Assembly: GCF_947495665.1 (NCBI RefSeq) | Contig: NZ_CANLZV010000002.1 | Location: forward strand, 496,001-560,000 | Reading direction: 5' to 3' | DNA from: an uncultured Sunxiuqinia sp. | Lineage (GTDB): Bacteria > Bacteroidota > Bacteroidia > Bacteroidales > Prolixibacteraceae | Length of the DNA stretch: 64,000 nt | Shown here: one piece after another, positions 16,879 through 25,889 of the stretch | Position numbering within the stretch: the first letter of the stretch is position 1 | Layout: every line of letters starts with the position of its first letter | The notes under the pieces: generated by a model | Told to the model about the DNA's origin: nothing | What the model saw: the letters and a program-made list of their open reading frames with translations, nothing else | The model's database searches: none | Program-made: the position numbers and the translations under genes

Positions 16879-18447
16879 TTATAATTGTTCCTCGGTGTCA
16901 GTTTTTGCTAATGCTCCAGTTGGGCATTTCTCGGCCACCAAAGCAGCCGTTTTTTCCAAGGCTTTTTCTACCGATTCTGAAAATGGTACACCAATTCGAA
17001 CATCGAATCCACGACCAATAAAGGAAAAACCAAAAGTTTCCTGGTACTGTTGCGTAAGGCGCACACAAATACCGCACTTGATGCACTTGCCCGGTTCATA
17101 AACAATGTTTTGCGGCGCGAATTCCTTGCGAATCACAAAACGTTCATCGTACTGGAAACGTCTTTGCTCAGCACCATAACGATCTGAAAGCTCGCGCAGT
17201 TTGCAGCTTTCGGGGTTTCGGCAGTCGCAGTGCAGGCAGCGCCGGGCTTCAGCAACAGCTTCTTCCCTCGTGAAACCTGTCGCTTTTCCTCTGCTGGCTT
17301 GCCAACGTTTTTCATCCACCGATTCTTTCAAGTATTCAGCAAACTCCGGTTCGCTCAGCTTCCCGAATTTAGAGTTAAACCGGCTGGGGTAACCCTTCAG
17401 CTCCATGGTTTCAAACCATTCATTCAACACCCAGGCCAGCTCCTTGCCTTGTCCTACCGAACGCACAGCCAGCTTGGAAGGTCTCAAAGCATTGCCTATA
17501 GCAAATACTTTGTCGATGGATGTTTGGTAAGTCGTTTTATCCACCTGGACCCCGTTTTTTGACAACAGCAAGCCCTTGTCCTTCCATAGGTCTGCTTGCG
17601 CGCCAACAGCAAGTACTATGGCGTCATACGCTTGCTGAAGCTGCTCAAATTCTGCAGTACCAATTGTTGAATTGTAGTTAATTTGAATCCTCGAATTCAG
17701 GATGGAGGCCAATTCAGCCTCCATTACCTTGGTAGGCAGAACTTCCTCCTTAATCTGAAGTAAATCACCTCCGGCCTTCTCATTCTTTTCAAAAAGAACG
17801 ACCTGATGCCCTGCTTTATTCAGATAAAAAGCGGCAGCCAAACCGGCAGGGCCCGCACCAATAATCGCTACTTTCCTGTCTGTTTTTGTTTCTTGCAGAA
17901 CCGGCACAACTCCTTTGTTCAATTCTTGGTCTGCAGCAAAGCCTTTCAGCAGACAGATGGAAACCGGCTGATCCAGCTGCTTGCGGCGGCAACCCGCCTC
18001 GCAAGGTGCCGGACAGATGCGTCCAAGGATGGCGGGCAAAGCAATGTCACGCTTCACCACTTCAATGGCCTTCGCATCATTACCTGCCGCTATCAGCCGG
18101 TTCATCAACGGAATATTCATATGCGCCGGACAAACCAATTGACAAGGCGCTTCGCAGTCGCCAACATGCTCACTCAGCAGCAGTTCCAGCGAAGCTTTCC
18201 GCGACTCTTGACATTCGGCATCGTCTGTAATGATTTCCATGCCCTCCATGGCTGGCATGGAGCACGAAGCCATTAACCGGCCATTGCGTGCATCCTTGAC
18301 CAAACAAACCATACAAGATGTAAAATGCCCGGTTCCTTCCAGATGGCACATCGTTGGGATGTCAATCTGCAGCGAACGAGCCGCATCCAAAAGCGTGGTG
18401 CCTTCCGGAACGTCCAGGACTTGATTATTGATTTTAAGTTTAACCAT
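16879..18447 (-). CDS. GltD-like Fe-S flavoprotein lacking the NAD(P)H-binding domain
   Basis: The ATG at 18447 is preferred over an upstream TTG. The 522 residues start with a NuoG/HydA-type [2Fe-2S] domain (Cys in TMCHLEGTGHFTSCMVCLV), then the GltD Fe-S region (GDCEAPCQLVCPAHM, GRICPAPCEAGCRRK) and an FAD Rossmann motif (IIGAGPAGLAAAFYL, near 200). Only about 130 residues separate this from the second FAD motif (VFAIGNAL), half the usual distance, because the inserted NAD(P)H Rossmann domain is missing. The C-terminus adds CLHCDCRNPESC and CIKCGICVR...CPTGAL Fe-S motifs. It probably exchanges electrons with the NuoE-NuoF fusion encoded upstream rather than binding NAD(P)H itself. Confidence 0.85.
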   Translation of the reverse strand: MVKLKINNQVLDVPEGTTLLDAARSLQIDIPTMCHLEGTGHFTSCMVCLVKDARNGRLMASCSMPAMEGMEIITDDAECQESRKASLELLLSEHVGDCEAPCQLVCPAHMNIPLMNRLIAAGNDAKAIEVVKRDIALPAILGRICPAPCEAGCRRKQLDQPVSICLLKGFAADQELNKGVVPVLQETKTDRKVAIIGAGPAGLAAAFYLNKAGHQVVLFEKNEKAGGDLLQIKEEVLPTKVMEAELASILNSRIQINYNSTIGTAEFEQLQQAYDAIVLAVGAQADLWKDKGLLLSKNGVQVDKTTYQTSIDKVFAIGNALRPSKLAVRSVGQGKELAWVLNEWFETMELKGYPSRFNSKFGKLSEPEFAEYLKESVDEKRWQASRGKATGFTREEAVAEARRCLHCDCRNPESCKLRELSDRYGAEQRRFQYDERFVIRKEFAPQNIVYEPGKCIKCGICVRLTQQYQETFGFSFIGRGFDVRIGVPFSESVEKALEKTAALVAEKCPTGALAKTDTEEQL

Positions 18448-18483
18448 TCGGTTTATATTGAATTCTGTCAATCAGCAAATAAG

Positions 18484-19566
18484 CTATTTGATCAATTTTC
18501 GTATCACCGGATAAAGGTTCTCAGCCATGTGTTTAAAACCCAGATCGGTCAGGTGTACCCCGTCAACAGTGGCTTCCTGATCATCCCCAATCAAGTCATC
18601 GGCTTTTTGATAATAAATCTTCCGATCACCTTTGGCTTTTTGTTCCTTGTAAATTCGGGTTAAGGTTTCATTTTTATCCTGAAGCAGGGTAAAAACAGAC
18701 TGATCAAAATGCCTGTGAGGGAAAAGAATTGTTTCGACAAGCAAGATTGGTGTTTCCGGATTATTTTCCCGTACAATCTCGATGAAGCGGGCATATTTCT
18801 CGTTCATCTGAGCGACTGAAACATTGGGCAAACAATCAATCACAAAGCATGATGCATCAATGGTAGCCATCGCCTCAGCCACTTCCAAATCAAGCTGACC
18901 ATTTCCACTGAATCCCAAATTAATGATTTCCTTATCCATCATGCGTGATAAAATGTTGGGGTAAGACATACCCGCACGCGAAGCACATCCGCCTTGAGTG
19001 ATGCTGGTTCCATAGAAAACAACCGGTTTTCCTTTTTTAGGCGAATCAACTTGTGCCTGCTCAATAAGGGCTGCGGGCTCAACACCAATTTCAAGCTTTC
19101 TCAACCCGTCGTAAAGTGGCAAATAAAGCATGTATTCATTCATTTCGCCAGCCATATTCTGAATAATCATGGCAGTTGTTTCCTTACCGGTTGGACGTGC
19201 TGAGTTGACAAACTGCCACTGACCATCTTTCAAACAATACAAATCCATCCCTTTGATGCCGGTCATGGTAAAGTGGTTCATGAATACGTCTCCTGTAACT
19301 TCCCAGCGAGCAGCGATTGCCGATGAATTGGTTTTAAAGCGAATGGCCAGCCCACTGCAGTTTTGAGACAAAGACCAAACCGGTGGCCGGGTTACTCCTT
19401 CCAGGCTTGCGGGTAGTCTGGAGTAAAGGGTTGGCGTATCTTCAAAACCTTTTCCTATTAATTGAAACGCATCTGCGTTCAAATATTTCATGTCCTCCAG
19501 GTTTGTTGTCGTTCCCATACATGTTCCCGATAAAATCAACATCACAAATACCATCAAATTTTTCAT
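18484..19566 (-). CDS. Exported SGNH/GDSL-family hydrolase
   Basis: The 360-residue protein has a signal peptide (MKNLMVFVMLILSGTCMG), an N-terminal beta-sandwich-like region and an SGNH hydrolase domain from about 180: YGTSITQGG contains the nucleophile Ser, GFSGNGQ the Gly/Asn blocks, and DGVHLTDLG the Asp-His pair. Such proteins are esterases, often carbohydrate deacetylases. It sits between the two NADH-type redox subunits with gaps of 28 and 36 bp, an odd position for an esterase, so cotranscription is likely but the functional link is unclear. Confidence 0.85.
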   Translation of the reverse strand: MKNLMVFVMLILSGTCMGTTTNLEDMKYLNADAFQLIGKGFEDTPTLYSRLPASLEGVTRPPVWSLSQNCSGLAIRFKTNSSAIAARWEVTGDVFMNHFTMTGIKGMDLYCLKDGQWQFVNSARPTGKETTAMIIQNMAGEMNEYMLYLPLYDGLRKLEIGVEPAALIEQAQVDSPKKGKPVVFYGTSITQGGCASRAGMSYPNILSRMMDKEIINLGFSGNGQLDLEVAEAMATIDASCFVIDCLPNVSVAQMNEKYARFIEIVRENNPETPILLVETILFPHRHFDQSVFTLLQDKNETLTRIYKEQKAKGDRKIYYQKADDLIGDDQEATVDGVHLTDLGFKHMAENLYPVIRKLIK

Positions 19567-19594
19567 TCTATATACTCTATTTAATTAAATTAGT

Positions 19595-21949
19595 TTATTT
19601 CACATCCACGGCATCAACCGGACAAACCTGCCGACACGCATCGCATTTGATACATAAATTCATATCAACCGAATGCTTCTTGTGAGGCTCAAACTTAATC
19701 GCTTCCACCGGGCATTTCTGAGCACATTTGGTGCAACCAATACACTCATCGTTGATTGAATAACTGATCATCTCCGTGCATTTTCCTGCCGGACAACGAC
19801 CTTCGATGTGTGCTTCATATTCTTCGTAAAAATAGTGCAGGGTGGTAATAATCGGGTTTGGAGCCGACTTTCCAAGGTTGCACAAGCTACCCTTTTTGGT
19901 CCAGTCAGCCAAATATTTTAGTTCTTCCAGGTCTTTCTTATTCCCTTTTCCTGACGTGATTTTAGTCAGGATATCCAGCATGCGCTTGGTTCCTACACGG
20001 CAAAAGGTACATTTTCCGCACGATTCTTCCTGAGTAAATGACAGGAAGTAGTGGGCAATATCAACCATACAGTCGTCTTCATCCAGAACCACCAACCCGC
20101 CTGAGCCCATCATGGCTCCCACTTCGATCAGCGATTGGTAGTCAATCGGTGTATCGTACAAGGAAGCCGGAATACAACCACCTGAAGGACCTCCCACCTG
20201 AACGGCTTTGAATTTTTTCCCGTTCTGCACGCCTCCGCCAATTTCCTCCACAATTTGCCGGATAGTAATCCCCATTGGCACCTCAATCAGTCCGCCACGA
20301 TTCACCTTTCCGGTCAGCGAGAATACCTTTGTTCCTTTGGAATTCTCGGTTCCAATGGCATTAAAATGCTCCTTCCCTTTTCGGATGATGTAGGATACCT
20401 GAGCAAAAGTTTCTGTATTGTTTATGAGCGTTGGCTGTCCCCACAGGCCTTTTTGTGCCGGAAATGGTGGCCGAATGGTTGGGAAACCGCGATTTCCTTC
20501 GATGGAAGCCATCAAAGCAGTTTCTTCGCCACAAACAAAAGCACCGGCTCCTTCATAAATCTGAATATCGAAATTGAAGCCTGCACCAAGAATATTTTCG
20601 CCAACCAAATTTTGCTCCCGGCAATTAATGAGCGCTTGCCGAATGCGGGTAACTGCTAATGGATATTCCGCACGGATGTAGAAATAACCGTCGGTAGCCT
20701 GCACGGCATAAGCCGCAATCAACATTCCTTCAATCACCCGATAGGGGTACGATTCCAGCAGCATCCGATCCATGAAAGCTCCGGGATCACCTTCATCGCC
20801 ATTGCAAATCAAGTATTTCTTTTCCCCTTGCTCTTTGGCTACCAATTCCCATTTCAAGCCGGTTAAAAAACCCGCACCGCCGCGTCCGCGCAAGCCACTG
20901 TCTTTGACCGTTTGAATGATCTCCTGCCGGTTCATTTGCAGTACTTTCTGCAAGGCTTCGAAACCACCATAGCTGCGATATTCATCCATATCCAACGGAT
21001 TGATCACCCCGCGGTGTTCCGTGGCAATGGGCAACTGACGGTCCAAAAAGCTGGAAACCATTTCATCACGCACGTCAATGGCATAGCGGTCAACGCCTTC
21101 CCATACTTCATCCGTTTGTAATTTTTCCAGCAGGTTGTAGGCCTTATTCCGAACCCGTCCCAGCAGGCTCTTCGACTTAAAATGCGTGTTGACAATGTCG
21201 GCTATTTCATTGGGCTTAACCTTCGCATAAAGCTTGCTTTGCTTGTTTTCATCAATAACTTCCACCAAGGGAACCTGATGACACATTCCCACACAACCAA
21301 CATTTTTAAGTTGCAGGTTGATGCCGGTGCCCTCAATGGTTCGTTCAATTTCTTTTTTAACATCTTCGCTGCCGCTGGCCACACAGCAAGAACCCAGGCC
21401 AATTCGAATCTCACCCTGAAACTCGCTCCCATCGGCATGCCGGAATTTGCTTTTGTTGCCCACTTTGCCAACCTGGCTTTCAAAATCCTGAATAACCGAG
21501 CCCACCTTGTCAGTAGTTACATGCCCGTAAGTGACATCGTCAACCTGAACGACAGGGGCCAGCGTACAACAGCCCAGACAGGCCACTTTTTCCAGCGTAT
21601 ATTTTCCTTCAGCATCCGTTTCTTCCGAGCCTGTTAATTTGAAGTGACGCTTAAAAGCATCGTACACCTGCATGGCTCCTTTCACATGACAAGCCGTTCC
21701 CACGCACACTTTAACCAAGTGCTGTCCGGCAGGTTGCATCCGAAATTGCGAATAAAAGCTGGCCACACCTGTTATATTTTCCGGGGTAATTTCTGTCGTT
21801 TCGCATACATGTTTCAAGGCTTCTTCCGGCAAATAATTAAATTCATTCTGAATAGCCTGCAAGATGGGGATCAACGCCTTTTTCGTATTCCCCTTTTGCT
21901 GTACGATTTCGTCAACCCAGTGAATGATATGTTGAGTTTCTTCTGTCAT
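19595..21949 (-). CDS. NuoE-NuoF fusion with extra thioredoxin-like and ferredoxin domains
   Basis: The 784-residue protein joins a NuoE-like [2Fe-2S] domain (about 1-150, CVGTACHVKGA and CLGCCTLAP), a second thioredoxin-like ferredoxin (about 175-265, GSCCVAS and GCVGMCH), the NuoF/HydB flavoprotein core with GRGGAGFLTGLKW and GAGAFVCGEETAL for NADH and FMN, the NuoF [4Fe-4S] motif SCGKCTFCRVGTKRM, and a C-terminal 2x[4Fe-4S] ferredoxin (about 734-784). This is the architecture of NADH-oxidising subunits in Hyd/Hnd-type electron-bifurcating enzymes with NuoE fused on. No hydrogenase or formate dehydrogenase catalytic subunit is encoded nearby. It is cytosolic, with no signal peptide. Confidence 0.9.
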   Translation of the reverse strand: MTEETQHIIHWVDEIVQQKGNTKKALIPILQAIQNEFNYLPEEALKHVCETTEITPENITGVASFYSQFRMQPAGQHLVKVCVGTACHVKGAMQVYDAFKRHFKLTGSEETDAEGKYTLEKVACLGCCTLAPVVQVDDVTYGHVTTDKVGSVIQDFESQVGKVGNKSKFRHADGSEFQGEIRIGLGSCCVASGSEDVKKEIERTIEGTGINLQLKNVGCVGMCHQVPLVEVIDENKQSKLYAKVKPNEIADIVNTHFKSKSLLGRVRNKAYNLLEKLQTDEVWEGVDRYAIDVRDEMVSSFLDRQLPIATEHRGVINPLDMDEYRSYGGFEALQKVLQMNRQEIIQTVKDSGLRGRGGAGFLTGLKWELVAKEQGEKKYLICNGDEGDPGAFMDRMLLESYPYRVIEGMLIAAYAVQATDGYFYIRAEYPLAVTRIRQALINCREQNLVGENILGAGFNFDIQIYEGAGAFVCGEETALMASIEGNRGFPTIRPPFPAQKGLWGQPTLINNTETFAQVSYIIRKGKEHFNAIGTENSKGTKVFSLTGKVNRGGLIEVPMGITIRQIVEEIGGGVQNGKKFKAVQVGGPSGGCIPASLYDTPIDYQSLIEVGAMMGSGGLVVLDEDDCMVDIAHYFLSFTQEESCGKCTFCRVGTKRMLDILTKITSGKGNKKDLEELKYLADWTKKGSLCNLGKSAPNPIITTLHYFYEEYEAHIEGRCPAGKCTEMISYSINDECIGCTKCAQKCPVEAIKFEPHKKHSVDMNLCIKCDACRQVCPVDAVDVK

Positions 21950-21955
21950 TTCAAT

Positions 21956-23839
21956 CTATTTTCCGATGCAATACAACTGGTCGAAACCACGCAAATACAT
22001 TTTACCATTCGCAAATACCGGTGAGCAAACCGATTTTTCACCCAGCGACGATTCCGCAACCAACTGGAACTCCTTGCCCAGTTTGATCACATGCAGGTTA
22101 CCTCCCATATCCATCACATACACCTTTCCATCGGCATATACCGGCGAAGCATAAATACCGTCACCATATTCCTGCTCCCAATATTTCGTGCCGTCTTTGG
22201 CATCGTAACAAGCTACCACGCCATAACTGGTTGCAATAATCAGAAAACCATCCACCGCCAAGGGGCTAGCTACTTCAGGCAAATACTCGCTGTCTTCCCA
22301 AATAAGTTCCGCCGTTTCTCCCAACTTAATGGCTGCTAATGTTGCATACTCATTTGCGGCATAAACCACGCCATCGGCATAGCCCACCGAGGGACCAACT
22401 TCGCCCATCATGACATCCATTTTCCAGAGCTCTTCGCCTGTTTCCGGGTCATAACCCGCTACCAAAGGCTCGCCGGTTAAAACCACCTGCATCTTCCCAT
22501 TGACTTCTGCCAATACCGGCGAAGCCCACGAAATGCGTGCATCACGTTCTGTTTCCCATTGAGAAGATCCATCAGCTGTTGCTAAAGCCATCACTTTGGC
22601 TCCGCGGTTGGTATCGTATTGAATAATTAGTTTGTCTTTGTAGATGATCAGCGAGGATGAATGCCCGTAATGATTATCTGGTACGCCCAGGTTTTTGGCC
22701 CACAAACGCTTTCCAGAGAAGTCAAGAGCCAGCAAATCGCCTGTACCAAAAAGGGCAAAAACCGCTGCTCCATTGGTTGCCATAGTTGGAGCTGCCAGTC
22801 CGGTATCTTCTGTCACTTTAGGCAATTTCGCGGGTGAACCCGGAATCTGGTCGGCTTTGGCTTGCCAGAGTAATTCTCCTGTTGATGCCTGATAGCAATA
22901 AACTTCCCGGGCCTCATTGTCAGCTCCGGAAACAAACAGCTTGTCATTCCACACAATGGGTGAATTATAGCCATGCTTGGGTATTTTCACTTGCCACAAT
23001 ACACCATTTCCCGAAGCGATGTCGAACTGTTCAGGCGTGTTTGCTTTAAAGGCAATGCCATCGGCTTGTGGCCCTCTGAAAAACGGGTAATTGGCCCGCC
23101 ACTGCTCCTGACTGGGAATAGCCGCATTGGCTTTGGCCGGAGCCTTAACCGGCTCTGTTTTTGGTTCGTCCACTTTTTCAGCCGCAGGTTCCGTTTTCTG
23201 AATATCTTCAGAAGCTGCTTGCTCTTTCGTATTCAGGTCTTCCGGACTTGTGTTTTCAACAGCCACTTCTGCCGGTTTTTCAGCAACGGGAAGCACTTCA
23301 ATCACTTCAACATCGGATGGTGACTGGGTTTCGGCAACGACAGCCGGCTCATAGCTATCCAGTACATTATTCGACAAAAAACCTGCACCCAAAGCCAGAA
23401 TAAACAGGCCCATTCCGGAGTAAACAAGCCACTTTCGTGCCAGCTGCTTATCCAGAAAAGCATCCTTTTCAATGCTCTCCATTTCCTCCAGCCCCGGACG
23501 AAGTGATTTCAGGTAGCGAACAGCCAGCACAAATAGCAGTAAACCAAAAATCAACAAATACGCACCGGTTCGAATTTGCCACTGGCTGGTGAAATACGCT
23601 TTCCGAATCAACAAATCGAGCGAACGAATATTTTCTTTCAGCACCTCATCATTCGGATTGTCGTGCAAGCGCTCGACCAACGATTGCAAGGCCGGACTTT
23701 CCAGCGGATCAACTGATTTTAGCTGCAAATAGTTCGCAATCAGCATCACACTAACAATCAGGCTAAAAAGGGCAGCAAACCAGGCCAAGCCTCTGGCCAG
23801 ACTCATTTTATCTTTTAGGGTCAGGTTCATCTTTTTCAT
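21956..23839 (-). CDS. Membrane-anchored PQQ-type beta-propeller protein (627 aa)
   Basis: Three predicted membrane segments (about 14-35, 86-108 and 132-152) are followed by a Pro/Glu/Ala-rich linker (about 165-240) and a propeller domain starting with YPFFRGPQADGIAF. Blades show docking motifs such as STGELLWQAKAD and ETGEELWKMDV. The linker would hold the propeller away from the inner membrane on the periplasmic side. No heme motif is seen. It lies between the NuoE-NuoF fusion (6 bp) and the NapH-like ferredoxin gene (1 bp), so tight translational coupling is likely and it may be part of the same membrane complex. Confidence 0.87.
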   Translation of the reverse strand: MKKMNLTLKDKMSLARGLAWFAALFSLIVSVMLIANYLQLKSVDPLESPALQSLVERLHDNPNDEVLKENIRSLDLLIRKAYFTSQWQIRTGAYLLIFGLLLFVLAVRYLKSLRPGLEEMESIEKDAFLDKQLARKWLVYSGMGLFILALGAGFLSNNVLDSYEPAVVAETQSPSDVEVIEVLPVAEKPAEVAVENTSPEDLNTKEQAASEDIQKTEPAAEKVDEPKTEPVKAPAKANAAIPSQEQWRANYPFFRGPQADGIAFKANTPEQFDIASGNGVLWQVKIPKHGYNSPIVWNDKLFVSGADNEAREVYCYQASTGELLWQAKADQIPGSPAKLPKVTEDTGLAAPTMATNGAAVFALFGTGDLLALDFSGKRLWAKNLGVPDNHYGHSSSLIIYKDKLIIQYDTNRGAKVMALATADGSSQWETERDARISWASPVLAEVNGKMQVVLTGEPLVAGYDPETGEELWKMDVMMGEVGPSVGYADGVVYAANEYATLAAIKLGETAELIWEDSEYLPEVASPLAVDGFLIIATSYGVVACYDAKDGTKYWEQEYGDGIYASPVYADGKVYVMDMGGNLHVIKLGKEFQLVAESSLGEKSVCSPVFANGKMYLRGFDQLYCIGK

Positions 23840-23840
23840 T

Positions 23841-25094
23841 TTATTTCTTCACCGGACAATAATCCATGCATCGTCCGCAGCTTAAACAGTTCGTTTTATC
23901 AGGTTCGTAATCGTTTCGGGTTCGGTGCGATGCCAGTTTCAGCAAGGTCAGGCCAACCACCAGGCCCATGAAACCTCCCAGTATCCAGCCTCCCCAGTAA
24001 AACTGACTCCGGATTTCTTTGGCTTCAGTAACCAGTTGATCCATCGACTTCCCGGACTGCATGAATGCCCGGGCATCAATGTGTTCGGTATCTTGTTTTA
24101 GTTCCGGATGTGCGACCAATTGTTCGGCCAGGTAAACCGTTTTATTGAACTTAGCCAAAGGCACATGCAGCATTGAACCGGCCAAACCCCCAATACCAAT
24201 CCACAAGGGAATGAAAATCAAATAAGTCATCAGGCGTTGTACATTCGAACGCCGGCTTCCCTGCTCTTCTACAGGCTCATCAATAGCCCCAAACGGACAG
24301 GAGTTGGCACACAGTTTACATTGAATGCAATTGCTGGGTGTAATTTTCATGTGCTTGGTTGAGAAGGCAGACATCCACCCCAACAAAACACCGTAAGGGC
24401 AAAAGAAGCGGCAATATGGCCGTGCTACAAAAATGCCGACCAGCAGAAATAAACCGCCCAACAACAACATTTGAAATTCGGCATCGAAGCGGAACAGCCC
24501 AACAAACGGATCGTAGCGACAAATCAGAAATTCCGACTTGGTGGCTGCGTACAACACGGCTAAAGCCAAATACAGGTAAGGAATCATTCCCAGTACCTTT
24601 TGCAGCCATTTGGGGATTTCGATGGGGCGAAAGGCAACCAAGTCCTGAATAGCGCCCAGGGGACAAACTCCGGCACAAAAAGTCCGTCCGTAGAAAAGAG
24701 TTACCACCAAAGGGATAACGAAGAAAGCCAGTGCAGTAAATGGCAACACATAAGCAGGGTCGAACAACGCTAAAGTAATATTCTGAATGGAGCCGATAGC
24801 ACAAATGCAGCCCTCGCGGAAAAACCCAAAATAAAGCAAGGCAAACACAGAGGTCCACATCACCCCTCGGCGCGAGCGCTTTTTCACCACAAACCACGTG
24901 GCGATCGCCAAGGTGGCAATAAGCATAAAAACATCCAGGTATTCTAAAAACAAGGCACGCGGTGCAGCTTGCAAAGTGATTGGCTGCAAATAACCCGTTT
25001 CAAATTCAGGCTTGGGAAACCGCTGTTGTGCCCAGGCAGGCAGGCTGAGCAGCAAAGCTGTAAGAGTAAATAGTATTTTAGAGATTCGGTTCAT
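23841..25094 (-). CDS. NapH/NosR-like polytopic membrane ferredoxin
   Basis: The 417-residue protein has a signal-like N-terminus, several membrane segments, two CxxxCP motifs at membrane boundaries (FCAGVCPLGAIQD and CRFFCPYGVLLG), a central [4Fe-4S] motif (CIQCKLCANSCPFGAI, about 257-272) and a C-terminal one (CLSCGRCMDYCP, last 20 residues). NapH-type proteins pass electrons between quinol and soluble or periplasmic partners. An additional CICAIGS motif lies near 95. It is coupled by 1 bp to the membrane propeller gene and by 14 bp to the NapG-like ferredoxin gene, supporting a NapGH-like module. Confidence 0.88.
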   Translation of the reverse strand: MNRISKILFTLTALLLSLPAWAQQRFPKPEFETGYLQPITLQAAPRALFLEYLDVFMLIATLAIATWFVVKKRSRRGVMWTSVFALLYFGFFREGCICAIGSIQNITLALFDPAYVLPFTALAFFVIPLVVTLFYGRTFCAGVCPLGAIQDLVAFRPIEIPKWLQKVLGMIPYLYLALAVLYAATKSEFLICRYDPFVGLFRFDAEFQMLLLGGLFLLVGIFVARPYCRFFCPYGVLLGWMSAFSTKHMKITPSNCIQCKLCANSCPFGAIDEPVEEQGSRRSNVQRLMTYLIFIPLWIGIGGLAGSMLHVPLAKFNKTVYLAEQLVAHPELKQDTEHIDARAFMQSGKSMDQLVTEAKEIRSQFYWGGWILGGFMGLVVGLTLLKLASHRTRNDYEPDKTNCLSCGRCMDYCPVKK

Positions 25095-25108
25095 TGGTTT
25101 TTCATTCT

Positions 25109-25705
25109 TTAGGCCGGGTTGGACGAGGCTGTTCCTTGCGAAAAATCGCCCTTAATTTTATAGGGATTACTTGCCGGCACGCGTTCAAAAGCATCTGCCG
25201 GACAAACGCGTGCGATGGAACATTCGTTGCAATTCACACACAAATCATGGCGTACCTGCAGGTGCAAGGAGCCGTTGCCAAAAGAGGTACAGCCTTCCAC
25301 ACATTTCGCGCATCCGAAACATAATTCTTCGTCAATTTCATATTCGAAATAAGGATCTTCAACAAACTTTCGTTTGATGGCTGCTGTGGGGCACAATTGG
25401 TTCTCTGCCGCAGTTGACCGGGCATTCGCATCGGGTTTGAGGTAACCACCACACAAATCGCAGTACCCGCACAGATCGTAGGCATGCACACATTTTACAG
25501 CCGAAGGTGTTACCACACAATAGTCGGCACAACGCCCACAGTACACACACTTGAACGGATCGAGCTGCCATACGTAATCATCGGCACTAACCTTGAGGGC
25601 AGCAAAACCGGCAACACCTGCCAACGACGCGCCCAAAGTCAGTCTCATCCCTTTTTGGATGAACTCACGCCGATTCGGTTTCTGATGTTCTTGCTTATCG
25701 CTCAT
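25109..25705 (-). CDS. Exported NapG-like 4Fe-4S ferredoxin
   Basis: The 198-residue protein starts with a Tat-like signal (NRREFIQKGMRLTLGASLAG), then Cys-rich segments: CVYCGRCADYCVV, CGYCDLCGG, CFGCAKCVEGC and CVNCNECSIARVCP, enough for about four [4Fe-4S] clusters. This layout matches NapG/NosR-associated ferredoxins that sit on the periplasmic side and partner with NapH. The Tat signal fits export of a folded Fe-S protein. Its start overlaps the next gene upstream by 11 bp. Confidence 0.87.
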   Translation of the reverse strand: MSDKQEHQKPNRREFIQKGMRLTLGASLAGVAGFAALKVSADDYVWQLDPFKCVYCGRCADYCVVTPSAVKCVHAYDLCGYCDLCGGYLKPDANARSTAAENQLCPTAAIKRKFVEDPYFEYEIDEELCFGCAKCVEGCTSFGNGSLHLQVRHDLCVNCNECSIARVCPADAFERVPASNPYKIKGDFSQGTASSNPA

Positions 25706-25889
25706 CGTTTTTGCTTTGTTTGGCTTTATCTAAATCACACCCATTATACAAGGAGCAAGATTTGCACCCGCCCTCTGCAGAACAGCTAAAATCGACCTTG
25801 TTGCGTTTAACTAGAAACAGCGTTCCTCCAACCATCCCGATTAATATCCCCAGCTGTAACCCCTTTGTTATAAACTCTTTTCGATTCAT
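25695..25889 (-). CDS. Small Tat-like Cys-rich membrane protein
   Basis: This 64-residue protein begins MNRKEFITKGLQLGILIGMVG, a Tat-like or anchor signal closely resembling the N-terminus of its ferredoxin neighbour, followed by CSAEGGCKSCSLYNGC in the mature part. The four Cys (C-x5-C-x2-C-x5-C) could bind one Fe-S cluster. It overlaps genes on both sides (11 and 4 bp), so it is almost surely translated with them. No named family is recognised. It may be a small electron carrier or assembly partner of the NapGH-like module. Confidence 0.75.
   Translation of the reverse strand: MNRKEFITKGLQLGILIGMVGGTLFLVKRNKVDFSCSAEGGCKSCSLYNGCDLDKAKQSKNDER

Noticed and set aside
24316-24897. A 193-codon minus-strand open frame inside the NapH-like gene
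   Set aside because: It is an alternative frame of the same strand with no family resemblance; the NapH-like frame has clear Fe-S and membrane motifs.
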